From JBGCED01 sp045106055 (GTDB lineage Bacteria; Pseudomonadota; Alphaproteobacteria; CBDDJK01): a DNA stretch of 7,957 nt. This document shows, piece by piece, positions 1 to 5,901 of the stretch (its first letter is position 1; each line of letters begins with the position of its first letter). The stretch spans positions 1 to 7,957 of the forward strand of contig JBGCED010000092.1 in assembly GCA_045106055.1 (NCBI GenBank), in the 5' to 3' direction. A program made the position numbers and the translations under genes. The notes below the pieces were generated by a model, which worked only from the letters and a program-made list of their open reading frames with translations, made no database searches and was not told the DNA's origin.

Positions 1-551
1 GCGCGCATGACAATTTTGTGATCCAGAATCGCATTTCTATAATAACGCAATTCATCCATGCTCAAGGTGATATTACGCTGCTTTGCCCATGTGGCAAAGG
101 CTGGGTCAACATTGCTGTTCACCTTTTCAATCGCAAAATCAACCCCCCACATCACGGCAATCGGGCTGATCGCGGATTGTTGATATTCTTTTAAAAAACC
201 GCGCGATAGCAAATTTAATAATTGCGGGGTAATTGGTCTGCAATGGGTGGGATCGCCCCAAAAATTATCATGGTAAGGATCAGGCACAGCAATGGTGATC
301 TGGCAGTCTGGTGCGCTTATTCGGTATAATTCTTGGATGATTTTTTCAAAAACAGCAATATCCTGCCCAACATGCTCCAGCACATGCGACATGATAATAT
401 CAGATGCGCTATTATCGTCAAACGGCCATGGAAAAACTTGCATATCCATGATTTGATCTGGATTACAATGCGCGGAATAATCGACATTTAAATAGCCTTT
501 AAGCTTGAAATTGCCGCAGCCAAAATTGATTTTTAAAGGTTGATTTGCCAT
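1..551 (-). CDS. SAM-dependent methyltransferase, class I fold (C-terminus cut off by window edge)
   Basis: The reverse strand from the ATG at 551 stays open for 183 codons and leaves the window, so the C-terminus is missing. Residues 8-24 carry the SAM-binding motif I pattern (INFGCGNF, then YLNVD with the acidic residue expected to hold the ribose). Residues 55-61 read SHVLEHV, the usual post-II segment of Methyltransferase_11-like enzymes. Residues 90-106 contain PDPYHDNFWGDPTHCRPI, resembling the DPTHxRP stretch common in methyltransferases of glycan and cell-surface loci. The substrate cannot be read from the sequence. Its start lies 2 nt after the nrdJ stop (TAA TC ATG), which suggests cotranscription and perhaps translational coupling, since no clear Shine-Dalgarno precedes it. 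No signal peptide or membrane segment is visible, so a cytoplasmic location is inferred. The family call is firm; a link to nucleotide metabolism is not. Confidence 0.85.
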   Translation of the reverse strand, partial: MANQPLKINFGCGNFKLKGYLNVDYSAHCNPDQIMDMQVFPWPFDDNSASDIIMSHVLEHVGQDIAVFEKIIQELYRISAPDCQITIAVPDPYHDNFWGDPTHCRPITPQLLNLLSRGFLKEYQQSAISPIAVMWGVDFAIEKVNSNVDPAFATWAKQRNITLSMDELRYYRNAILDHKIVMR

Positions 552-553
552 GA

Positions 554-3500
554 TTAACAGCCCGTTGTTTCGCCGCATGTTGCGCATTTAAGGCAGGATC
601 CATTCCTGACCAGTGTCCATGATTCGCACATTGAACAAGGCTCCCCCTCATAACCAAGCTGGCGTGCTTCTGCAAGCAATGCGGTTTCTGCTGCTTCGCG
701 TGATGGGGCGGGCGCAACAGCAGGCGCGCCAGCAAGCACATTTAATTCTTGTGATATTGCTTTATTTGCTTGATCGCGCATTTTTAAAAATTCAGGACTG
801 GGCTTGCCTTCATCCTTCCCCCCGCCAATCGTATCAGGGCTTAGATGTTCTGGCGGGCTTACCTGCGCCATTTCCTGGCGATCAAGATAGGTGATTGCCA
901 ATTCACGAAAAATATAATCAATGACACTGGTCACGGATTTAATCCGATCATGCCCTTGCACCATGCCCGCAGGTTCAAATTTGGTAAAGGTAAAGGCATC
1001 CACAAATTCTTCCAGCGGCACGCCATATTGCAAGCCAATCGAAATGGCAATCGCAAAATTATTGATCAAAGAGCGAAAAGACGCGCCCTCCTTGTGCATA
1101 TCAATGAAAATCTCGCCCAAATTGCCATCACGATATTCGCCCGTATGGATATAGACCTTATGCCCACCAATCACCGCCTTTTGGGTATAGCCAAGTCGCC
1201 GTTGCGGCAAGCGGTGGCGTAAATTTTTGCCCGATAGACCATTATTTTCAACCGACTTAACAGCTGCTTGCTGCATTTGTGCAACCATGCTTGTTGCCAT
1301 CTCGCGCGCTAGAATTTCAATCTTGCTATTTTGATCAACCGTTTCATCTCTTAATAATTCAACGCTTTTTGGATCAAAAACCTCCGATAGCAGCGGCTGT
1401 GATAATTTGCTGCCATCACGGTAAAGCGCATTTGATTTTAATCCCAAACGCCATGAAAGCTGATAGGCTTCAAGGCAATCCTCAACAGTTGACGATGCAG
1501 GCATATTGATTGTTTTTGAAATAGAGCCAGAGATAAAAGGCTGCGCCGCTGCCATCATCAAAATATGGCTTTCAGGGCTAAGTGCGCGCGTTCCAAGCGC
1601 ACCGCAGCGATTGGCACAATCAAAAATCGGGTAATGCTGCGGGTCAAGATGCGGCGCGCCCTCAATCGTCATTGTGCCGAAATAATGGCGTTTCACGGCC
1701 TGAATTTGGGAGTGATCTACGCCTAAATGCGTCAAAAGATCAAAATCTGGTGCATCCAACAATGCGGGGTCAAGATTTAGCTTTGTAACACAATATTCGC
1801 TTTGGATATTGGCGGGATGAAACGCATCTTCCAGCTGTCCTGATTCCTTTAATTTGGCTTCAATGCGTTCAATCCCCGCTTGGTCAAAACCCAAAGCGCT
1901 AAGCTGGACATGATTAAGATAGGGCGCGTTTGCTAGGCTGCGATGCCCTGAACAATAATGCACAATATCCTTAATTTGATGGGGTTCATAGCCTAATTTT
2001 TGAAGCGCAACGGGAACTTGCTGGTTAATCAACAGCAATTCACCGCCCCCTGCCAATTGCTTGCGTTTGATCAGCGAAAATTCAGGTTCAATGCCTGTCG
2101 TATCGCAATCCATCGCAAAGCCAATGGTGCCAGTGGGTGCAATCACGGTGACTTGCGCATTGCGATATCCATGCGCTTTTCCAAGGGCAAGCGCTTCATC
2201 CCATGCTTTCATCGCATGGGCAAGCAAATCCTGTTGGGTGCAGCTTTGATGATCCAAGGGGACGGGCGTACGGTTTAACCCTTCATAGCCATCTTGATCC
2301 CCGTAAGCAGCGCGGCGATGATTGCGCATGACCCGCAACATGTCTTGCTTATTGGATTCATAGCCTTCAAATGCGCCAAGCGCCCCTGCCATTTCCGCAG
2401 AAGTTTTATAAGCAACCCCCGTCATTAATGCGCAAATTGCGGCTGTAACTGCACGGGCTTGCGGGCTGTCATAGGGAATTGCCGATGCCATAAACAGCCC
2501 GCCAAGATTGGCAAAACCAAGCCCCAAAGTGCGATAGCGATGGCTTTTAAGCGCAACCTGTTTTGATGGAAATTGTGCCATCAATACGGATATTTCAAGC
2601 GTAATTGACCATAATCTGGTGGCATAGGCCAAGCGATCGCAATCAATAATATGGTCTGTAATATGGTCTGTTTCCGCCCTATCCTGCGTGAATTTAAGCA
2701 GGTTAAAGGATGCAAGATTGCACGCCGTATCATCCAAAAACATATATTCTGAACATGGGTTTGACCCATTAATCCGCCCCGATTGCGGGCAAGTATGCCA
2801 ATCATTAATCGTTGTATCAAATTGCAGCCCAGGATCCGCAGAAGCCCATGCAGCAAGCCCGATTTTATCCCACAGCGCTTTTGCTTCCAGCTGTTTCATC
2901 ACCCTGCCATCGGTGCGCGCGGTTAGGTTCCATGTTTTGCCTTGATTAACGGCTTCCATAAATTCATCGCTGACCCTTATCGAATTATTGGAATTTTGCC
3001 CAGATACCGACCCATATCCCTCGCCCTGCCAAGATACATCATAGGTTGGAATGTCAATTTTCAGCGTATCCTTACCCACAAGCATGGTATTTTGTTGGCG
3101 CGCAAGCGCGATTGTTTGCGCGATTGACCCTTCTGGAATTGCGGCAGCGCGCGCATTTGCAATGGCTTGCTTTAATGATTTATTTTTGGTTAGATCAAAT
3201 CTTGCATCTTGATCTTCTATGGTTTCAATCGCAGCTAATATTTCGCACACATGTAATTTTAACAGCTTTGACCCTGCAACCAAGGCAGCGACCTTTTGCT
3301 CCTCATGCAGCTTCCAATCAATAAATTCTTCAATATCAGGGTGATCAACATCCACAATCACCATCTTAGCAGCCCGCCTTGTCGTGCCGCCAGACTTAAT
3401 TGCGCCCGCAGCGCGATCTCCAACCTTTAAAAAGCTGATCAAGCCAGAGGATTCACCGCCCCCTGCCAGTTTTTCGCCCAACCCGCGTACCGCAGAAAAA

Positions 3501-4201
3501 TTACTGCCCGTTCCAGACCCATATTTAAAAAGTCTGGCTTCGCGCACCCACAGATCCATGATCCCCTGTTCATTAACAAGATTATCCTCAACCGATTGAA
3601 TAAAGCACGCATGGGGCTGCGGGCGTTCATAAGCCGAGCTTGATTGCTTTAATTGATGATCAACGGGATCAACAAAATAATGGCCTTGGCTTGGGCCATC
3701 AATTCCATAAGCCCAATGCAGCCCCGTATTAAACCATTGCGGGCTGTTGGGCGCGCCCATTTGCTGCGCCATCATATAGCGCATTTCATCATAAAAGGCT
3801 TTGGCATCTTGCTCATGGTCAAAATAGCCATATTTCCACCCCCAATAGCACCATGCGCCAACCATACGATCAAATAATTGGGTGATTTTATATTCCCCGC
3901 CATAGCGCGCATCCGCAGGCATTATATCCAGAATTTTATGATCCGGCACGCTGCGCCATAGGAATTTTGGAACCCCAGCTTCTTTCACGCGCTTTAAAGC
4001 CGCAGGCACGCCAGCTTTACGAAAATATTTTTGCGCAACAATGCCAATTGCTGTGCGCGACCAATCGGCAGGGGCTTCAATCTTATCCTGCTTAAAAAAG
4101 GATTTGCCCTGCGCGCCGATAATTTGCGCATCAATATGTGCCATCTTAATTTCAGCATAGGGGCTTTGATTGGGTTTTGTAAAATATCGTTCTATTTGCA
4201 T
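554..4201 (-). CDS. nrdJ: Adenosylcobalamin-dependent (class II) ribonucleoside-diphosphate reductase NrdJ
   Basis: Reduces ribonucleotides to deoxyribonucleotides using a thiyl radical generated from adenosylcobalamin; cytoplasmic and oxygen-independent. The product is 1215 residues, normal for alphaproteobacterial NrdJ. Counting from the chosen start, the redox cysteines are C199 (PHACFIQS) and C494 (DDTACNLAS). The catalytic trio is N481, C483 (thiyl) and E485 in GSNPCSE. PTGTIGF lies at 689-695 and CDTTGIEP just after. The C-terminus has C1189-x2-C1192, C1203-x2-C1206-x2-C1209 and a final C1215, the zinc or redox-relay tail of this subfamily. A segment at about 300-385, with LVAGSKLLKLHV near its start, is the extra region usual in this group. 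Two ATGs, at 4207 and 4201, are in frame. GAGG at 4210-4213 is 8 nt from the second but only 2 nt from the first, and MQIERYFTKPNQSPYAEI matches family N-termini, so 4201 is preferred. No catalytic residue is missing. Confidence 0.97.
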   Translation of the reverse strand: MQIERYFTKPNQSPYAEIKMAHIDAQIIGAQGKSFFKQDKIEAPADWSRTAIGIVAQKYFRKAGVPAALKRVKEAGVPKFLWRSVPDHKILDIMPADARYGGEYKITQLFDRMVGAWCYWGWKYGYFDHEQDAKAFYDEMRYMMAQQMGAPNSPQWFNTGLHWAYGIDGPSQGHYFVDPVDHQLKQSSSAYERPQPHACFIQSVEDNLVNEQGIMDLWVREARLFKYGSGTGSNFSAVRGLGEKLAGGGESSGLISFLKVGDRAAGAIKSGGTTRRAAKMVIVDVDHPDIEEFIDWKLHEEQKVAALVAGSKLLKLHVCEILAAIETIEDQDARFDLTKNKSLKQAIANARAAAIPEGSIAQTIALARQQNTMLVGKDTLKIDIPTYDVSWQGEGYGSVSGQNSNNSIRVSDEFMEAVNQGKTWNLTARTDGRVMKQLEAKALWDKIGLAAWASADPGLQFDTTINDWHTCPQSGRINGSNPCSEYMFLDDTACNLASFNLLKFTQDRAETDHITDHIIDCDRLAYATRLWSITLEISVLMAQFPSKQVALKSHRYRTLGLGFANLGGLFMASAIPYDSPQARAVTAAICALMTGVAYKTSAEMAGALGAFEGYESNKQDMLRVMRNHRRAAYGDQDGYEGLNRTPVPLDHQSCTQQDLLAHAMKAWDEALALGKAHGYRNAQVTVIAPTGTIGFAMDCDTTGIEPEFSLIKRKQLAGGGELLLINQQVPVALQKLGYEPHQIKDIVHYCSGHRSLANAPYLNHVQLSALGFDQAGIERIEAKLKESGQLEDAFHPANIQSEYCVTKLNLDPALLDAPDFDLLTHLGVDHSQIQAVKRHYFGTMTIEGAPHLDPQHYPIFDCANRCGALGTRALSPESHILMMAAAQPFISGSISKTINMPASSTVEDCLEAYQLSWRLGLKSNALYRDGSKLSQPLLSEVFDPKSVELLRDETVDQNSKIEILAREMATSMVAQMQQAAVKSVENNGLSGKNLRHRLPQRRLGYTQKAVIGGHKVYIHTGEYRDGNLGEIFIDMHKEGASFRSLINNFAIAISIGLQYGVPLEEFVDAFTFTKFEPAGMVQGHDRIKSVTSVIDYIFRELAITYLDRQEMAQVSPPEHLSPDTIGGGKDEGKPSPEFLKMRDQANKAISQELNVLAGAPAVAPAPSREAAETALLAEARQLGYEGEPCSMCESWTLVRNGSCLKCATCGETTGC

Positions 4202-4209
4202 CCTCATAT

Positions 4210-4213
4210 CCTC
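4210..4213 (-). promoter_or_regulatory. Shine-Dalgarno of nrdJ that decides the start codon
   Basis: On the minus strand the sequence reads TGAGGATATGAGGATG. GAGG at 4213-4210 lies 8 nt before the ATG at 4201 and only 2 nt before the ATG at 4207, so the inner ATG is the likely start. Confidence 0.65.
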
Positions 4214-4246
4214 AAAAAAAGCCGTGCTGAAATCTTTGAAAACAAG

Positions 4247-4275
4247 ATCATAACCGATTTAACACCTGATTTCAA
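4247..4275 (-). promoter_or_regulatory. Sigma70-type promoter of nrdJ
   Basis: The minus strand carries TTGAAA (4275-4270; 5 of 6 against TTGACA), a 17-bp spacer and TATGAT (4252-4247; 5 of 6 against TATAAT). Transcription would start near 4240, giving a leader of about 40 nt with the Shine-Dalgarno inside it. The -35 touches the NrdR-like site at 4274-4289, so bound repressor would hinder RNA polymerase. Spacing and both hexamers are good; the start site itself is inferred. Confidence 0.65.
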
Positions 4276-4289
4276 TCGATATTTAGTGT
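4274..4289 (-). promoter_or_regulatory. NrdR box, promoter-proximal
   Basis: The minus strand reads ACACTAAATATCGATT, matching 12 of 16 positions of the NrdR consensus acaCwAtATaTwGtgt, with an intact ACACTA left half. It overlaps the nrdJ -35 by 2 bp. NrdR is the nucleotide-sensing repressor of ribonucleotide reductase genes and binds two such boxes cooperatively. A second site lies upstream with the expected spacing. The nrdR gene is not in this window. Confidence 0.7.
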
Positions 4290-4304
4290 TTCTTGCAAAC
4301 AAAA

Positions 4305-4320
4305 CCACAACATATAGGAT
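4305..4320 (-). promoter_or_regulatory. NrdR box, promoter-distal
   Basis: The minus strand reads ATCCTATATGTTGTGG, also 12 of 16 against the NrdR consensus, with the core CTATAT and TTGTG conserved. It lies exactly 15 bp from the proximal box, 31 bp start to start or about three helical turns. That is the spacing known for paired NrdR boxes, so the two support each other more than either alone. Confidence 0.7.
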
Positions 4321-4405
4321 TCAGCGTAAGGTTTAATGGCTCGCCCGCCTGCTGCCAGACCGTAAAATCACCCTCTATAAGCCATCAAACAAAGCGGATT
4401 GGCTG

Positions 4406-4411
4406 TATAAT
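4406..4411 (+). promoter_or_regulatory. Possible sigma70 -10 element for the acidic-protein gene
   Basis: A perfect TATAAT, but the position 17 bp upstream (CATCAA, 4383-4388) is a poor -35. It could give a start near 4418 with a 70-nt leader, or be chance in AT-rich DNA. It lies just upstream of the sigma54-like site and would be an alternative to it. Confidence 0.3.
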
Positions 4412-4418
4412 CATAACT

Positions 4419-4434
4419 TGGTGCGAAAATTGCA
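4419..4434 (+). promoter_or_regulatory. Sigma54-type (-24/-12) promoter candidate
   Basis: TGGTGCGAAAATTGCA matches TGGCACGNNNNTTGCW at 10 of 12 defined positions, with the near-invariant GG (4420-4421) and GC (4432-4433) at the required distance. The expected start is near 4445, about 43 nt before the ATG at 4488, leaving room for AAGGA at 4473-4477. Sigma54 promoters need an activator bound upstream; no activator site is recognisable here. In alphaproteobacteria this sigma factor serves nitrogen, flagellar and other genes, so it does not fix the function. Confidence 0.5.
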
Positions 4435-4487
4435 TGCCTGAAACGGTATCGTGGGATTCACAATCAAGATGAAAGGAATATAGAGCG

Positions 4488-5057
4488 ATGGATATAGGAT
4501 CAATAGGCGGTGCATTTGCCGCTGGCAACCGCCCATCAGGGGTCGGTAAGTCAGAAAATAAGGACTTTCTTGAGGAGCTTTTGGCTTCACTGGATTTAGA
4601 ACTTGATGCTTTCTTGAACGAAGAGGGCACGCTTGATACAAATAAATTGGCGCAAGCCCTTTATGAAGAAGGCAGCATTTCTGGACAAATGGGTCCGCCT
4701 GCAGGTCGCGGTGGTCCGCCCGATTTTAATTCGGATGAATTTCAAGCCATGTTTGTGCAGCAATTTGGCGAAGAAGCACTGGCAGCCATTAAAAATGATG
4801 ATGGCACAGTTAATACTGAATTGCTGGAAGCTTTCATGGAAGAGCAAGGCATCCCGATGGGCCGCCCTCAAATGGGGGATGCTGGTGGCGGAAATATGCC
4901 GCCCCCACCGCCAATGACGGGCGCACCGCAAGGCGGGCAGATGGGCGCACCGCTTGGGCTGGAAACATTGGCTGCGTTGCTTGAAATGCTATCGGTCAAT
5001 GCTGATTCCAGCGAAGAAGATGGCGCTGCGTCAACCGTGAATGTGTTAACATCATAA
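4488..5057 (+). CDS. Small, highly acidic, internally repeated protein of unknown function (degenerate EF-hand-like)
   Basis: I do not recognise this 189-residue protein. It has about 31 Asp/Glu against 7 Lys/Arg and no Cys, Trp or His. There is no signal peptide or membrane segment. It is built from a repeating unit: an amphipathic stretch, then [EDN][ED]GT[LV][DN]T, a short helix ending in EExG or EEQG, then a Gly/Pro/Met linker. NEEGTLDT is at 44-51 and NDDGTVNT at 103-110, a period of 59 residues. A third, shortened copy seems to end in EEDG (176-179). The linkers are GQMGPPAGRGGPP (66-78) and a Gly/Pro/Met run around 124-155. The xDGTVxT pattern resembles the second half of an EF-hand loop, but loop positions 1 and 12 are hydrophobic, so classical calcium binding is doubtful. 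AAGGA precedes the ATG by 10 nt. The gene stands alone between the divergent nrdJ promoter and the cold-shock gene. That it is a real gene is well supported by start, Shine-Dalgarno and internal repeats. Confidence 0.8.
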   Translation: MDIGSIGGAFAAGNRPSGVGKSENKDFLEELLASLDLELDAFLNEEGTLDTNKLAQALYEEGSISGQMGPPAGRGGPPDFNSDEFQAMFVQQFGEEALAAIKNDDGTVNTELLEAFMEEQGIPMGRPQMGDAGGGNMPPPPPMTGAPQGGQMGAPLGLETLAALLEMLSVNADSSEEDGAASTVNVLTS

Positions 5058-5093
5058 CCATCTCGGCAAACCGTAATCTATGATATGCAATAA

Positions 5094-5134
5094 TAAATGA
5101 ATGCAAGCGATATAATTTAGCTTGCATTCATTTA
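5094..5134 (+). terminator. 15-bp perfect inverted repeat downstream of the acidic-protein gene
   Basis: The arms 5094-5108 (TAAATGAATGCAAGC) and 5120-5134 are exact reverse complements around an 11-nt loop. The position, 37 nt after the stop, fits a terminator. It lacks a following T-run, however, so it could instead be a processing or protective 3' hairpin. Its right arm contains the proposed -35 of the cold-shock promoter. Confidence 0.5.
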
Positions 5135-5150
5135 AACTCTGCATTATAAG
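5122..5150 (+). promoter_or_regulatory. Candidate promoter of the cold-shock gene
   Basis: TTGCAT (5122-5127), a 17-bp spacer and TATAAG (5145-5150, 5 of 6 against TATAAT) would start transcription near 5157. That gives a leader of about 210 nt, long as is usual for cspA-type genes. The -35 matches only 3 of 6, so this is the best candidate seen rather than a firm call. Confidence 0.35.
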
Positions 5151-5156
5151 CATTTT

Positions 5157-5366
5157 TGAGTTTTCAATTACTCTTACACATTTGAATTTGCATTTGCATA
5201 CGGTCTTGATGCTGGACATCAAGATTTCTGACGATCTTCCCTAACCTGTTGGTCTTAAGCGTTTGAATAAGAGTGAGCCAGACAGGCTGCCCGTAAGGGG
5301 TTCTTGTCTTTAAATTGTGATACTCTTAACTTAAACAATCTTAAATTATCTAACGGAGATATAATT
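5157..5366 (+). promoter_or_regulatory. Long structured 5' leader of the cold-shock gene
   Basis: No gene is visible here, but the strand can fold extensively. TCTTGATG (5204-5211) pairs with 5217-5224 around CTGGA. A three-part stem follows: TAAGAGT (5268-5274) with ACTCTTA (5322-5328), AGACAGG (5280-5286) with CTTGTCT (5303-5309), and CCC (5290-5292) with GGG (5297-5299) closed by a GTAA tetraloop. Competing pairings exist: AGCC (5276-5279) with GGCT (5285-5288), and TAAGAGT with an identical upstream ACTCTTA (5170-5176). The stretch from 5329 to the Shine-Dalgarno is AT-rich and open. cspA-type leaders are known to change fold with temperature; that this one does is inference. Confidence 0.5.
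5355..5358 (+). promoter_or_regulatory. Shine-Dalgarno of the cold-shock gene, fixing its start
   Basis: GGAG lies 8 nt before the ATG at 5367. The frame is open further upstream to a TTG at 5304, but that would add 21 residues unlike any cold-shock protein and has no ribosome binding site. Confidence 0.85.
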
Positions 5367-5573
5367 ATGGCAACAGGTACAGTAAAATGGTTTAACCCAA
5401 CAAAAGGCTATGGCTTCATTGCACCCGAAGACGGATCAAATGATGTATTCGTGCATGTAAGTGCCGTTGAAAAAGCGGGCATCCAACGCCTTAACGAAGG
5501 TCAAGTGCTAAGCTATGACATTGCAACCAACAAGGGTAAAACCTCGGCTGCAAATTTAAAACTTGCCGATTAA
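5367..5573 (+). CDS. cspA: Cold-shock protein (CspA family), 68 residues
   Basis: A single cold-shock domain, a five-stranded OB-fold beta-barrel that binds single-stranded RNA and DNA and melts RNA secondary structure. The start MATGTVKWFNPTKGYGFIAP includes RNP1 (KGYGFI, residues 14-19). RNP2 is DVFVHVSAVE at 27-36. The length is normal for the family, with the aromatic binding residues W8, F9, Y16, F18 and F29 present. It carries its own promoter candidate and long leader upstream and a strong terminator directly after, so it is probably transcribed alone. Cold induction is likely from the leader but not provable here; some alphaproteobacterial paralogues respond to stationary phase instead. 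The symbol marks the family, as bacteria often have several copies. Confidence 0.96.
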   Translation: MATGTVKWFNPTKGYGFIAPEDGSNDVFVHVSAVEKAGIQRLNEGQVLSYDIATNKGKTSAANLKLAD

Positions 5574-5576
5574 TTT

Positions 5577-5630
5577 TATGCTAAAATCACTGAATCTCAC
5601 TCTTTTGAGATTCAGTGATTTTTAAGCATA
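5577..5630 (+). terminator. Rho-independent terminator of the cold-shock gene
   Basis: AAAATCACTGAATCTCA (5583-5599) and its exact complement (5606-5622) form a 17-bp stem with a 6-nt loop. The right arm ends in a five-T run (5619-5623). Past a 2-nt bulge, TATGCT (5577-5582) pairs with AGCATA (5625-5630), extending it to 23 bp. It begins 3 nt after the stop codon. A-rich and T-rich flanks mean it may work on both strands. Confidence 0.9.
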
Positions 5631-5720
5631 GACAGATTATTTTAAGCAATTAACTGCTGATATTTATAAATTCCATGGACGGCATTTCTCGTTAAGATGT
5701 TTTGATCCATTGGATTTAAC

Positions 5721-5771
5721 TAGCGTTTTATTTTCTTGTATTTTCTTAGATATATTAAGAGCAAAACGCTA
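5721..5771. repeat. Inverted repeat with 9-bp arms and an inner hairpin
   Basis: TAGCGTTTT (5721-5729) and AAAACGCTA (5763-5771) are perfect complements 33 nt apart. Inside, TCTTA and TAAGA (about 5745-5760) form a smaller hairpin around GATATAT. It could be an RNA structure or an operator for the helicase gene; the function is unknown. Confidence 0.5.
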
Positions 5772-5843
5772 ATTGTGGGTAAAGTAACACTCACCGAAAA
5801 GCTCGCATTTGCGCTTAATATATTGAATAACCACCAAGGATAT

Positions 5844-5864
5844 GCTGCACAAATCATGTGCGGC
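5844..5864 (+). promoter_or_regulatory. Hairpin in the helicase leader
   Basis: GCTGCACA (5844-5851) pairs with TGTGCGGC (5857-5864) around AATCA, 8 pairs with one G-U, followed after 12 nt by TTTT (5877-5880). It ends 26 nt before the first likely start and 38 nt before the preferred one. It could affect elongation or translation; it also weighs against a start upstream at 5842. Confidence 0.45.
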
Positions 5865-5901
5865 AGCTTGGATAATTTTAAAGAAAATAATGGAAAATAA
5901 A

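Larger units (their letters stand above)
5631..5901 (+). other. AT-rich gap before the helicase gene; no gene found
   Basis: About 270 bases without a credible coding region. It contains the inverted repeat at 5721-5771 and a hairpin at 5844-5864. An 82-codon reverse-strand frame crossing it has no ribosome binding site and overlaps the helicase start, so I treat it as chance. The helicase promoter must lie here, but no convincing -35/-10 pair was found. Confidence 0.6.

Noticed and set aside
845..1222. Several plus-strand frames of 60-125 codons across 600-4000
   Set aside because: They are antisense to nrdJ, whose frame is fully explained by conserved motifs; none has family-like features.
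4318..4322. GATTC (GANTC methylation site) overlapping the distal NrdR box, with another at 4455-4459, hinting at cell-cycle control by CcrM
   Set aside because: Two such sites in about 280 bp is close to chance, so no claim is made.
4336..4365. A 9-codon plus-strand frame (MARPPAARP) with AAGG upstream, a possible leader peptide
   Set aside because: It lies upstream of both promoter candidates of the acidic-protein gene, so it would not be on that transcript; an AAGG and a short frame are common by chance.
5304..5366. A 21-residue N-terminal extension of the cold-shock protein from a TTG
   Set aside because: The extension is unlike the family, has no ribosome binding site, and GGAG sits 8 nt before the ATG at 5367.
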